DNA of 64,000 nucleotides, taken from UBA1413 sp964461455 (GTDB taxonomy: Bacteria; Bacteroidota; Bacteroidia; Bacteroidales; Prolixibacteraceae). Below are positions 16,946 to 25,427 of the stretch, piece after piece. Numbering within the stretch: the stretch's first letter is position 1; every line of letters starts with the position of its first letter. The notes under the pieces are model-generated. The model ran no database searches. It was not told where the DNA came from and was given only the letters and a program-made list of their open reading frames with translations. The stretch spans positions 26,820-90,819 of the forward strand of contig CAYWUJ010000006.1 in assembly GCA_964461455.1 (NCBI GenBank), in the 5' to 3' direction. Made by a program: the position numbers and the translations under genes.

Positions 16946-16953
16946 CAAAGATA
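16946..16953 (-). promoter_or_regulatory. Bacteroidota -7 box (TATCTTTG) before the COG1900 gene
   Basis: A minus-strand match to TAnnTTTG. The predicted transcript starts near 16939, giving a leader of about 18 bases to ATG 16920. The identical octamer precedes era, gltX and the small gene at 43599. Confidence 0.55.
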
Positions 16954-16970
16954 TAAGGTCTGAAAACGAA

Positions 16971-17003
16971 TTGATGATAAAATTAGAAAATTATGTAATT
17001 TTG
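16971..17003 (+). promoter_or_regulatory. Candidate promoter for the M16 peptidase gene
   Basis: TTG at 16971-16973 and TAATTTTG at 16996-17003 (spacer 22) fit the Bacteroidota pattern. The leader of about 93 bases contains a small hairpin, CTTAC/GTAAG, near 17015-17028. The promoter is back to back with that of the COG1900 gene. Confidence 0.45.
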
Positions 17004-17102
17004 TCGAAACACGCCTTACTAACGTAAGTACATATGAAACCAGGCACCTGTACAAATGAAACACTTACCAGAACACACATTTTTGAAAAACATAATTTTT
17101 AA

Positions 17103-19925
17103 ATGATTAAGGAAATGGAGAATTTCAGAAGATTTTTTCTTATGCTGGCCCTGATTCTTCCGGGGCTTGGGGTATTCGCCCAACAGGGAGTGCCCCCCGT
17201 ACCCGTCGATCCCGATATCAGAATCGGAAAACTGGAAAACGGACTCACCTATTACATCCGCCACAATGAAGAACCCAAGGAGCGGGCCAGTTTTTACATC
17301 ATCCAGAATGTAGGGGCCATCCTCGAAGAGGACGACCAGAACGGTCTGGCCCACTTCCTGGAGCACATGGCCTTCAACGGGACCCAACACTTCCCGGGAA
17401 AAGGCATCATCAACACCCTTGAAAAACATGGGGTGGCCTTTGGCCGGAACATCAACGCGTACACCTCTACCGACCAGACCGTTTACAACCTGAGCGACGT
17501 GCCGGTCACCCATCCCGGACTGATCGACACCTGCCTGCTGGTGCTGAACGACTGGTCCGATTTCCTGCTGCTGACCGACGAAGAGATCAATCTGGAAAGG
17601 GGCGTTATCTCCGAAGAGTGGCGCACACGCAGGAATGCCGGCTTCAGGATGCAGAAAAAGATCTACCCGGTCCTCTTTAAGGATTCAAAGTATGCCGAAC
17701 GCGATGTCATCGGCGACCTCGACGTGATCAAAAACTTCAAGCCTGAAACGCTCCGTAAGTTTTACGACGATTGGTACCGCACCGACCTGCAGGCCATCGC
17801 TGTGGTGGGCGATATCAACGTGGATGAAGTGGAAGGAAAGATCAAGACCCTTTTCGGCGCCATTCCCGCCGAAGTGAATCCCCCCGAACGTTACAAGGCA
17901 GAAATACCTCCCCACAAGGAGACCTTATTTACCCTGGCCTCCGATCCGGAAGCTCCCGCCTACCAGGTGAGCATCTATATCAAGCATCCGGGAACAGACC
18001 CGAAGGATAAGAATCTGATGTACTACCGCAACCAGATCGGGAACCGGCTTTTCAACACCATCATGGGAGACCGGATCAATGAACTCCTCCAAAAGGGAGA
18101 ACCTCCCTTTGTATCGGGCGCTATCCAGTATGGAGAGCTGATCAGAGGGTATGACATCATGGCTATTGTGGCCAGTGCACATCCCAATAAAACCGACCAG
18201 GCCCTGCGGTCGGTGTACACCGAAGCCCTGCGGGTATCCCGTCATGGCATCACCCATGCCGAACTGGAACGCGCAAAAAGCAACCTGCTGACCCAAACCG
18301 AAACCCGGTGGAAACAGAAGGACAAAATTCGCAACGATCAATATATCAGGGATATCGTCAACCACTATCTCACCAATGAGCCGCTGACCTCCATTGATTT
18401 TGACTGGGAAGCCCTGCAACAGCTGCTGCCCACCATTTCCGCGGAAGAGCTTTCGGCAAAAGCCAAACAATGGATCGCCGATGAGAACAGGGTCATCATC
18501 GTCATGGGCCCCGAAGGCGATGACGTGAAACTGATCAACGAAGCCGAAGCCCTGGCGATCATGAAAGAGGTTGATGCCACCGAAATTGAACCCTACGCCG
18601 AAGAGGCCGTGGCCACCTCCCTGATTGACAAGGAACTGAAGGGCTCCCCCATTGTGGCCACCAAAATGCTTCCTGAAATGAATGCCACGGAGTGGACCCT
18701 GGGCAACAATGCCAAAGTGGTTTACCGTTTCGCTGACTTCCAGAAAGACAACGTGTTGCTGCAGGCCGTCAGCCCCGGCGGTACCTCCCTTCACACCCCT
18801 TCGGAACTGGCTTCCGGCATGATGGTCTCCGATTTTATCGGAAACTTCGGGGTGGGATCCTTCGACGCCATCACGCTGAAGAAGATGATGACCGGCAAAA
18901 ATGTGCGGCTCAGCACAGGTCTCTCGGGACTTTTTGAAACCTTCAACGGGAACTCCACTCCCAAGGATTTCGAGACCCTGCTGCAACTCCTATACCTGCA
19001 GTTCGAGGAACCCCGCTTCGACGCTGAAGCCTATGAAGCCCTGAAAAGCCGCTATGTCGCCATGATCACCAACATGGCCAAAAACCCCCAGAAAACCATG
19101 AGCGACTCGCTTCAGCTCATCCTTTCCAACTATAGCCCGCGCACCAAACTTCTCACACCCGCCCTTTTTGAGGAGATGTCGCTTGAACAGATGGAAAAAA
19201 TCTACCGCGACCGTTTCGCCGATGCCGGGGACTTCACCTTCTTCATCGTTGGAAATATCGATGAAGCGACCGTAAAGCCACTGGTGGAAAAATACATCGG
19301 CTCGCTCACCGACAAACCCCGCACGGAAACCTGGAAAGATCACAATGAGGGGATGCCCGACGGAAAAACGGTGAAGGAGATCCCGGTCTCCCTGGAAACC
19401 AAAAAGGCGACCGTAGTGGTGGTTTATAACAACGAAAACCCCTGGAACCCCAAAACCAACATGACCATGACCGTGGTCAAAGATGTGCTCCGTCTCCGCT
19501 ACACCGAGGAAATCCGTGAAAAAGAGGGAGGTACCTATGGGGTCAGCGTCGCCGCTCAAAGCGATAAATACCCCAAAAGCGAGAAAACACTCCAGATGAG
19601 CTTCGACACCGATCCCGATAAAGCCGCCCACCTGAAATCGATCGTCTACCGGGAAATCGGCAAACTGGCCAAACAGGGCCCCACCGCCGAAGAACTCGAC
19701 AAAGTGGTCAAAAACATCCTCAAAGACCGCGAACAGGCTAAACCCAACAACGGCTACTGGATGACCACCCTGAAAGATTATTACCAGAACGGCGTCAATT
19801 TTGACCTCCCGGCCAACTATGAGGATATCATCAATAGTATGACCGTCAAGGATGTGAAGAAATTCGCCAAAAAATACTTTGCAAAACCCGATGTCGCCGA
19901 CGTGGTTTTCGTACCGCTCAACTGA
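17103..19925 (+). CDS. Exported M16-family zinc metallopeptidase
   Basis: 940 residues from ATG 17103; a second ATG at 17115 is also possible. A signal peptide ends near VFAQQG (about 27). The inverted zinc motif H84-F-L-E87-H88 lies in GLAHFLEHMAFNGT. The distal glutamate region NLERGVISEEW follows about 75 residues later. The two-lobe architecture, an active N-half and an inactive C-half lacking HxxEH, is that of pitrilysin/insulinase-like proteases of about 930 residues. It should act in the periplasm on short peptides or misfolded outer-membrane protein fragments; the substrate is unknown. It is monocistronic, ending before the strong terminator at 20037-20074. Confidence 0.95.
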   Translation: MIKEMENFRRFFLMLALILPGLGVFAQQGVPPVPVDPDIRIGKLENGLTYYIRHNEEPKERASFYIIQNVGAILEEDDQNGLAHFLEHMAFNGTQHFPGKGIINTLEKHGVAFGRNINAYTSTDQTVYNLSDVPVTHPGLIDTCLLVLNDWSDFLLLTDEEINLERGVISEEWRTRRNAGFRMQKKIYPVLFKDSKYAERDVIGDLDVIKNFKPETLRKFYDDWYRTDLQAIAVVGDINVDEVEGKIKTLFGAIPAEVNPPERYKAEIPPHKETLFTLASDPEAPAYQVSIYIKHPGTDPKDKNLMYYRNQIGNRLFNTIMGDRINELLQKGEPPFVSGAIQYGELIRGYDIMAIVASAHPNKTDQALRSVYTEALRVSRHGITHAELERAKSNLLTQTETRWKQKDKIRNDQYIRDIVNHYLTNEPLTSIDFDWEALQQLLPTISAEELSAKAKQWIADENRVIIVMGPEGDDVKLINEAEALAIMKEVDATEIEPYAEEAVATSLIDKELKGSPIVATKMLPEMNATEWTLGNNAKVVYRFADFQKDNVLLQAVSPGGTSLHTPSELASGMMVSDFIGNFGVGSFDAITLKKMMTGKNVRLSTGLSGLFETFNGNSTPKDFETLLQLLYLQFEEPRFDAEAYEALKSRYVAMITNMAKNPQKTMSDSLQLILSNYSPRTKLLTPALFEEMSLEQMEKIYRDRFADAGDFTFFIVGNIDEATVKPLVEKYIGSLTDKPRTETWKDHNEGMPDGKTVKEIPVSLETKKATVVVVYNNENPWNPKTNMTMTVVKDVLRLRYTEEIREKEGGTYGVSVAAQSDKYPKSEKTLQMSFDTDPDKAAHLKSIVYREIGKLAKQGPTAEELDKVVKNILKDREQAKPNNGYWMTTLKDYYQNGVNFDLPANYEDIINSMTVKDVKKFAKKYFAKPDVADVVFVPLN

Positions 19926-20036
19926 CCCTCACCAGCCGTGCTGACTCTTTCCGCATAACAGTGCAGTTCAGCCACGGCAAAGGATAAAGGACAGAAAAAA
20001 CATCAGAAGCTGCACCGGCCCACGGCGCTGCTGTAA

Positions 20037-20074
20037 ATGACAAAAGAGGAACCTTCCGGTTCCTCTTTTGTCAT
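20037..20074. terminator. Bidirectional rho-independent terminator
   Basis: A perfect 17-bp stem (20037-20053 with 20058-20074) around the loop TTCC. It contains CAAAAGAGGAACC on one arm and its exact complement on the other. The internal A-rich and T-rich arms serve both directions. It lies between the convergent M16 and nucleoside permease genes. Confidence 0.9.
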
Positions 20075-20152
20075 TATCGGGTTGATCTTTCTGATCTCTT
20101 CATTCCGGCAGATGGCAGCTTTACTGATCCGGAACTTGCCGCCAGGAAAATA

Positions 20153-21403
20153 TCAGTGGCTTACATTTTCCACTTCTGCAGGGTCGTGTTTATGCTTGAA
20201 GATGAAAAAGAACAGGATGGCGACCACCAGGGCATAAAGGGCAAAGGCGATCCAGATCTCCTTCCACTGGAAATGCTCCCCCTCGGTGAAAAATTTGTCG
20301 ATGACAATGCCGCTGACGCGGCTGCCCAGGAGAGCTCCGAAGCCGTTGGTCATCATCATGAAAAGTCCCTGTGCACTCGCCCTGATGGCCGGAATGCTCT
20401 GGGTCTCCACGAAAATGGACCCTGAAATGTTGAAAAAGTCAAAGGCCATACCATAGATGATGCAGGAGAGGATAATCATCCAGAGGCCCCCGGCAGGGTC
20501 GCCGTAGGCAAAAAGTCCGAAACGGAGCACCCAGGCCACCATGCTCATCAGCATGACGTTTTTAATCCCGTATTTCCGCAGGAAAAAGGGAATGGTGAGG
20601 ATAAAGAGGGTTTCCGACATCTGGGAAATCGACATGATGATGGCCGGATATTTCACGGCGAGCAGATCCTTGAATTCGGGAATTTTGGCGAAGTCATGGA
20701 GAAAGGTGTCGCCATAGGCGTTGGTCAGCTGAAGGGCAGCCCCCAGGAGCATGGCAAAAATGAAGAAAGAGGCCATTTTCCGGTTTTTGAACAGGGCAAA
20801 GGCATTGAGGCCCAAAGCACTGACCAGGTCGGGTTTGTGTCCCTTTCCCATGGGAAGACACTTGGGAAGCGTAAAAGCGTAGGCCCCCAGCAAAAAAGAA
20901 GCCCCGGCGGCAATGTAAAACTGCCCCGCCGATGTCTCCAGTCCCGACAAACTCACCACCCATAAAGCCACAATAAACCCAACAGTACCCCACACCCTGA
21001 TCGGAGGATAACTCTGCACAATGCTGTACTGGTTCATCTTCAGCGAATTGTAGGCTATGGTGATCGACAAACCAATGGTGGGCATGTAAAACATCATGGT
21101 CAGCAACATCACCCAGAAGAAAACCTGGGGATCATTGATCGCGGGAAGGGTCAGCAATAAAATACCCCCCGCAAAATGAAAAATCCCGTACAACTTCTCG
21201 GCATTGATCCATTTGTCGGCGAAGATACCGGCTATGGCCGGCATGAAAAGAGAGGCTATCCCCATGGTCGAAAAAATAGCCCCGAAATCGGTCCCCGACC
21301 ATTTCTTGGTCTGAAACCAAAAAGCTCCGATGGTCAGCAGCCATGAACCCCAGATAAAAAACTGCAGGAAGTTCATGATTATTAAACGGTGTCTGATATG
21401 CAT
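20153..21403 (-). CDS. Nucleoside:H+ symporter (NupG/XapB family MFS)
   Basis: 416 residues from ATG 21403. It has about twelve membrane spans and the family N-terminus MNFLQFFIWGSWLLTIGAFW, plus YNSLKMNQYSIVQSYPPIRVWGTVGFI. That segment is typical of the nucleoside:proton symporters, a branch of the major facilitator superfamily. It should import nucleosides across the inner membrane. It lies 9 bases after the bifunctional nuclease gene on the same strand and probably shares its promoter. The exact nucleoside specificity cannot be read from sequence. Confidence 0.9.
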   Translation of the reverse strand: MHIRHRLIIMNFLQFFIWGSWLLTIGAFWFQTKKWSGTDFGAIFSTMGIASLFMPAIAGIFADKWINAEKLYGIFHFAGGILLLTLPAINDPQVFFWVMLLTMMFYMPTIGLSITIAYNSLKMNQYSIVQSYPPIRVWGTVGFIVALWVVSLSGLETSAGQFYIAAGASFLLGAYAFTLPKCLPMGKGHKPDLVSALGLNAFALFKNRKMASFFIFAMLLGAALQLTNAYGDTFLHDFAKIPEFKDLLAVKYPAIIMSISQMSETLFILTIPFFLRKYGIKNVMLMSMVAWVLRFGLFAYGDPAGGLWMIILSCIIYGMAFDFFNISGSIFVETQSIPAIRASAQGLFMMMTNGFGALLGSRVSGIVIDKFFTEGEHFQWKEIWIAFALYALVVAILFFFIFKHKHDPAEVENVSH

Positions 21404-21412
21404 GAAATTAAA

Positions 21413-22000
21413 TTATTTCCTTTTTCTGATTTCGTCCCTGATCAGAGAAGCCTTTTCATAATCTTCGTTTCTGATGGCCTCATCGAGTTCATTCTGAAGG
21501 TCGGCCAAGGTATATTTTGAGTAGGAGGAGCGACCCGGGGATGGGGATTCCGCGTCGGCAGTCTCCTGCCGTGGTGAATTCTCTTCACTCATTTCCAGAA
21601 CGATGCCTGCCTTATGGAGGATATCCTCGGTGGTAAAGATGGGGCAACGGAACCGCAGGGCCAGGGCAATGGCATCGGAAGTACGCGAATCGATGCGCAC
21701 TTCACGGCCATTCATCTCACACAGAAGTTCCGAGTAGAAAATCCCCTCCTCCAGCTTATGGATGATGACCTCAAGCAGGGTGATGTCAAAAGCCAGGGCG
21801 ATGTTCTTGACCAGATCGTGGGTCAGGGGTCGCGGGGGCTTCAGCCCCTCGAGCTGAATGGCGATGGCCTGCGCTTCCACGGGGCCAATAATGATGGGTA
21901 TGCGGCGGTCGCCATCCTCCTCGGCCAGAACCAGGGCATAGGCCCCCGACTGGGTCTGGCTCACCGATAACCCGAGTATATTTAACCTGATCTTGTGCAT
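21413..22000 (-). CDS. Bifunctional nuclease (BFN/DUF151) with UvrB/UvrC-like motif
   Basis: 195 residues from ATG 22000; a further-upstream TTG at 22030 would fall over the predicted transcription start, so it is rejected. The BFN domain (1-130) shows GAYALVLAEEDGDRRIPIIIGPVEAQAI and the VRIDSRTSDAIALALR block. A Ser/Pro-rich linker leads to a C-terminal UVR-type helix pair (LADLQNELDEAIRNEDYEKA, then SLIRDEIR). Plant BFN proteins have RNase and DNase activity; the bacterial role is poorly defined. It is common in Bacteroidota next to nucleoside permeases, as here. Confidence 0.9.
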   Translation of the reverse strand: MHKIRLNILGLSVSQTQSGAYALVLAEEDGDRRIPIIIGPVEAQAIAIQLEGLKPPRPLTHDLVKNIALAFDITLLEVIIHKLEEGIFYSELLCEMNGREVRIDSRTSDAIALALRFRCPIFTTEDILHKAGIVLEMSEENSPRQETADAESPSPGRSSYSKYTLADLQNELDEAIRNEDYEKASLIRDEIRKRK

Positions 22001-22031
22001 GATATTATAGACCCTTCTGTTTCCGGTCAAA

Positions 22032-22039
22032 CAAAGTTA
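22032..22039 (-). promoter_or_regulatory. Bacteroidota -7 box (TAACTTTG) before the BFN gene
   Basis: A minus-strand match to TAnnTTTG. The expected start is near 22025, a 25-base leader to ATG 22000. No -33 TTTG is evident. Confidence 0.5.
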
Positions 22040-22135
22040 ATAATCATTTTTACCTGTCGTTTCCCTGAAAATTGGGGATAAATTTAATCTAATTTATTTT
22101 GACGCCGGAAAAAAAGAGGGAAAAGAGGCGAAATA

Positions 22136-22166
22136 TTTGGCATTCACATGAAAATAACTACTTTTG
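22136..22166 (+). promoter_or_regulatory. Promoter of rplU-rpmA
   Basis: TTTG at 22136-22139 and TACTTTTG at 22159-22166 are separated by 19 bases, a textbook Bacteroidota sigma-ABfr arrangement. It leaves a leader of about 80 bases before rplU. Confidence 0.75.
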
Positions 22167-22172
22167 CAGTCC

Positions 22173-22253
22173 CAAAATTGGCTTGTTCAGGCAGGGAAAA
22201 GTGAATCACACGAGGTGCTTCCGCCTGACGGGCATAACTTATAAAAAGTAAAT
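22173..22253 (+). promoter_or_regulatory. Possible structured leader of rplU
   Basis: The 5' untranslated region contains TCAGGC (22187-22192) able to pair with GCCTGA (22223-22228), enclosing a smaller GTGA/TCAC hairpin. This could be a ribosomal-protein autoregulatory leader. It is short, and I did not match it to a known motif. Confidence 0.3.
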
Positions 22254-22565
22254 ATGTACGCTGTTGTGGAAATTGCTGGTCAGCAATTTAAAGTGGAAAA
22301 AGACAAAAAAGTGTTCGTGCACCGGTTGACAGCCGGTGAAGGTGATTCCCTGGAGTTCAGCAAAGTACTGCTGATCGATAACGACGGAGACGTCAAAGTG
22401 GGCACACCCGTCGTCGAAGGAGCCAAAGTGACCGCCAAGGTTCTTGAGCACACCAGAGGCGACAAGGTGCTGATATTTAAAAAGAAAAGAAGGAAAAGCT
22501 ACCAGAAATTGAATGGCCACCGCCAGTCATTTACCCAGGTGCTGATTGAAGAAATTGTAGGATAA
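22254..22565 (+). CDS. rplU: 50S ribosomal protein L21
   Basis: 103 residues, the normal length for bL21. It begins MYAVVEIAGQQFKVEKD and ends with the RNA-binding KKKRRKSYQKLNGHRQSFT block. It binds 23S rRNA in the large subunit. It is the first gene of the usual rplU-rpmA pair, with rpmA 15 bases downstream. Confidence 0.98.
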   Translation: MYAVVEIAGQQFKVEKDKKVFVHRLTAGEGDSLEFSKVLLIDNDGDVKVGTPVVEGAKVTAKVLEHTRGDKVLIFKKKRRKSYQKLNGHRQSFTQVLIEEIVG

Positions 22566-22580
22566 TAAAAAAAAGGAACC

Positions 22581-22874
22581 ATGGCTCATAAGAAAGGTGT
22601 AGGTAGTTCGAAAAACGGACGCGAATCAGAAAGCAAACGACTGGGAGTTAAGATCTTCGGAGGTCAGTTTGCAAAGGCAGGCAACATCCTTGTCCGCCAG
22701 CGTGGCACGAAACATCACCCGGGTTCCAATGTCGGCATTGGCAAGGATCATACCCTCTTCGCCCTTATCGACGGAACGGTGACTTTCAACAAAAAGCAAA
22801 ACAACAGGTCATTCGTATCTGTTGAGCCTCTGGTATCTCCCGAAATGAACGAGAGTGTTGCCAGCGTAAACTAA
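22581..22874 (+). CDS. rpmA: 50S ribosomal protein L27
   Basis: 97 residues from ATG 22581, preceded by AAAAGGAACC. The N-terminus MAHKKGVGSSKNGRESESKR is the mature bL27 end that reaches the peptidyl-transferase centre. There is no cleavable Firmicutes-type extension. The C-terminus is about ten residues longer than in E. coli. The transcript ends at a terminator at 22900-22934. Confidence 0.98.
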   Translation: MAHKKGVGSSKNGRESESKRLGVKIFGGQFAKAGNILVRQRGTKHHPGSNVGIGKDHTLFALIDGTVTFNKKQNNRSFVSVEPLVSPEMNESVASVN

Positions 22875-22899
22875 AGAATAAGTTTCTGACACGATATTC

Positions 22900-22934
22900 A
22901 AAACTCCTTCCCTCCGGGAAAGGAGTTTTTTTTG
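22900..22934 (+). terminator. Rho-independent terminator after rpmA
   Basis: AAAACTCCTT-CCC pairs with GGGAAAGGAGTTTT (one bulge) around a short TCC loop, followed by a run of eight T. Confidence 0.85.
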
Positions 22935-22940
22935 TTTTGT

Positions 22941-22948
22941 TACATTTG
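22941..22948 (+). promoter_or_regulatory. Bacteroidota -7 box (TACATTTG) before serS
   Basis: A match to TAnnTTTG just after the rpmA terminator. The start would be near 22955, about 15 bases before ATG 22970, which supports that start codon. Confidence 0.55.
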
Positions 22949-22969
22949 TGTGTCTTTAATGAAAATCCT

Positions 22970-24244
22970 ATGATATCGTTGCGCTACATTCAGGAGAATC
23001 CCCAGGAGGTGATTGAGAAACTGGCCAAGAAGCAGTTTGATGCCCGGGAAATTGTCGGGTCGATTGCCGGACTTTCGGCCACCAAAAACCAGACCCAGGT
23101 GCAGTCCGACAAGGCCAAGGCCGAGATGAACACGCTGTCGCGTGAGATCGGGATGTTGATGCGCAACGGCAAAAAAGAGGAAGCCGAAAAAGCCAGGGCA
23201 CGCACCGCCGAACTGAAGGATCAGATCAGGGAACTGGACCAGCTTTTTTCCGAACTCGAACTGAAGATCCGTGATTTGCAGGTTTTACTCCCCAACATTC
23301 CGCACCTTACGGTTCCCTATGGAAAGAGTCCTGAGGATAATGAAGTGGTCAGGTCGGGAGGAGAGAAACCTTCCCTGGCCCCCGGAGCAGTGCCCCACTG
23401 GGAGTTGGCAGCCCGTTACAACCTGATCGATTTTGAACTGGGCGTCAAGCTCACCGGCGCCGGTTTCCCGGTATACCGCGGCAAGGGAGCCCGCCTGCAG
23501 CGGGGACTCATCAACTTCTTCCTCGACCAGGCCCGCCAAAATGGCTATGAAGAGATACAGCCCCCCCTGATGGTCAACGAAGCATCGGGTTTTGGCACCG
23601 GACAGCTCCCCGACAAGGAAGGACAGATGTACCACGTGACTGCCGATAATTTTTATATGATTCCCACGGCGGAAGTGCCGGTGACCAATATCTACAGGGA
23701 TGTGATCCTCGATGCGGCCTCCCTGCCCGTAAAAAACTGCGCCTACAGCGCCTGCTTCCGCCGCGAAGCCGGCTCCTACGGAAAGGATGTCCGCGGCCTT
23801 AACCGCCTCCACCAGTTCGACAAGGTGGAAGTCGTCCAAATCGCCCACCCCGGCAAATCATATGAGGTCCTGGAAGAAATGGTGGCTTATGTGGAGTCGC
23901 TGGTCCAAAAACTCGGGTTACCCTACAGAATCGTCAGACTCTGCGGCGGGGACATGGGCTTCACCTCAGCCCTCACTTACGACTTCGAAGTGTGGTCGGC
24001 AGCCCAGGAAAAATGGCTCGAGGTCAGTTCCGTTTCCAATTTCGAATCCTTTCAGGCCAACCGCCTGAAACTCCGCTTCCGCGAAGAAACCGGCAAAAAA
24101 CCCGAACTGGCCCATACCCTCAACGGCAGCGCCCTGGCCCTGCCCCGCATCGTGGCCGCCCTCCTCGAAAACAACCAAACCCCCGAAGGCATCACAATCC
24201 CCGAAGCCCTGGTCCCCTTCTGCGGTTTCGACCTGATTCCCTGA
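22970..24244 (+). CDS. serS: Seryl-tRNA synthetase
   Basis: 424 residues from ATG 22970 (MISLRYIQENPQ). A longer frame from TTG 22937 would include the -7 box and is rejected. An N-terminal coiled-coil arm (about 30-100) binds the long variable arm of tRNA-Ser. The class II catalytic core has motif 2 FRREAGSYG and motif 3 NGSALALPRIVAALLENNQ. Length is normal. It charges tRNA-Ser in the cytoplasm. It is flanked by its own promoter and a convergent lipB. Confidence 0.98.
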   Translation: MISLRYIQENPQEVIEKLAKKQFDAREIVGSIAGLSATKNQTQVQSDKAKAEMNTLSREIGMLMRNGKKEEAEKARARTAELKDQIRELDQLFSELELKIRDLQVLLPNIPHLTVPYGKSPEDNEVVRSGGEKPSLAPGAVPHWELAARYNLIDFELGVKLTGAGFPVYRGKGARLQRGLINFFLDQARQNGYEEIQPPLMVNEASGFGTGQLPDKEGQMYHVTADNFYMIPTAEVPVTNIYRDVILDAASLPVKNCAYSACFRREAGSYGKDVRGLNRLHQFDKVEVVQIAHPGKSYEVLEEMVAYVESLVQKLGLPYRIVRLCGGDMGFTSALTYDFEVWSAAQEKWLEVSSVSNFESFQANRLKLRFREETGKKPELAHTLNGSALALPRIVAALLENNQTPEGITIPEALVPFCGFDLIP

Positions 24245-24308
24245 AGTCCCCTGTCATCATATCCTCTATCCGGGAATCCTGACATTGAAGACTCCAGATT
24301 TCAGACTC

Positions 24309-24983
24309 TCAGCTCTGGTACGTTTTGTCAAACTGCTCCTTCAGCACGGCCTTAACCTCTTCCATCGGCACCTGGTGGCCCAGTTCCTCCCTGAAGGAGG
24401 TGACCGCCGACGAGGTGAAACCGCAGGGATTGATATAGCTGAAATAACGAAGATCGGTGTTGACATTCAGGGCAAAACCGTGCATGGTCACAAAACGGCT
24501 CACCCTCACCCCAATGGCGCAAATCTTGCGGGCTTTCGCATGATCTTCCGCATCGAGCCACACCCCGGTGGCTCCCTCACGCCGCGATCCTGCGATTCCG
24601 AAAACCCCCAGCGTGCCGATAATCGACTCCTCCATCTTACTGATAAACTCCCTGATCCCCAAATGGAAATACTCGAGATCAATGATCGGGTATCCTACCA
24701 GCTGTCCGGGTCCGTGATAGGTAATATCCCCCCCCCTGTTGATCCGGTAGTAAGTGGCCCCGATCTTTTCCAGAAATTCCTTCTGAATCAGCATATTACT
24801 TTCATCACCGCTCTTCCCCAGGGTATAGACGTGGGGGTGCTCCACCAGAATAAAGCTGTTCCTGGCCACAGGATGACCCGTCACTCTCTTCTCTTCGACC
24901 AGGGAAGAGAGCAGCTTCTCCTGCAGGTCCCAACACTCCTTGTAGTCCATCACTCCCCTGTCGTTGTATTCAAAATGTGTCAT
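24309..24983 (-). CDS. lipB: Lipoyl(octanoyl) transferase LipB
   Basis: 224 residues from ATG 24983. It moves octanoate from acyl carrier protein to the lipoyl domains of 2-oxoacid dehydrogenases and glycine cleavage H protein. Signatures are RGGDITYHGPGQLVGYPI (about 83-100), K153 in ARKICAIGVR and the acyl-enzyme C187 in NPCGFTSSAV. An in-frame TTG at 24992 lies six bases after GGAGGG, an unusually good Shine-Dalgarno for this genome. That would add three residues (MII), so the start is ambiguous. A candidate promoter at 25004-25035 would make the TTG form almost leaderless. Confidence 0.95.
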   Translation of the reverse strand: MTHFEYNDRGVMDYKECWDLQEKLLSSLVEEKRVTGHPVARNSFILVEHPHVYTLGKSGDESNMLIQKEFLEKIGATYYRINRGGDITYHGPGQLVGYPIIDLEYFHLGIREFISKMEESIIGTLGVFGIAGSRREGATGVWLDAEDHAKARKICAIGVRVSRFVTMHGFALNVNTDLRYFSYINPCGFTSSAVTSFREELGHQVPMEEVKAVLKEQFDKTYQS

Positions 24984-25427
24984 GATGATCAAATGTTACC
25001 CTCCAATATTACACCTTTTCACGAAAATTCCCAAACCCCCCATGCCAAAGGAGTCTCCTCCGCCCCATCGGCGGAATCATGACCATGCAGGAGCCCGGCA
25101 GACCCCCGGAGGTTCCTTCCCGGTCTCTGGCCCGCGCTTGATGGGCTGACACCCCAGACTGGCACATTGAGCCGGCGATGATTTTACAGGAGCCGAAACA
25201 GCCCGGGCACTCTCCGGGTGGTGCCCGCCCTCATTCCTGACCATGGGTACATTGGTGCCCGTAAAGACAAAAAGGGCAAAAATTATCAGAATGTAAACAA
25301 ATCAACTTTTTTTCTGTCATATCATAATTTTTTTATCCTTTTCTCATTAATTATTCTTCATTTGCATGAAAAATCACTGAAATTTTCTGAAAAAGAGCGA
25401 AAACCAACTATTTAACATTTTGCAGGT
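24984..25427. other. 444-base intergenic region between lipB and gdhA
   Basis: No gene is supported here. The lipB end holds a candidate minus-strand promoter. A GC-rich middle (about 25036-25260) has small hairpins: CCGCC/GGCGG at 25060-25074 and CGGGCAC/GTGCCCG at 25204-25227. The octamer GGTGCCCG also occurs twice (25220 and 25254). From about 25262 the sequence turns strongly AT-rich up to gdhA and probably holds the gdhA promoter; the closest box is TTCATTTG at 25357-25364 (one mismatch). Confidence 0.5.
25004..25035 (-). promoter_or_regulatory. Candidate promoter of lipB
   Basis: On the minus strand, TTTG (25035-25032), a 20-base spacer and TAATATTG (25011-25004; one mismatch to TAnnTTTG). 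Confidence 0.4.

Noticed and set aside
16921..17064. A 48-residue N-terminal extension of the COG1900 protein
   Set aside because: It depends on alternative start codons, crosses a likely promoter box and lies beyond the family N-terminus.
17925..18986. A 353-codon minus-strand frame inside the M16 peptidase
   Set aside because: The plus frame carries the HxxEH site and runs full family length.
25036..25261. A tRNA or other known RNA gene in the lipB-gdhA gap
   Set aside because: The hairpins do not form a cloverleaf and no T-loop GGTTCGA-like sequence is present.
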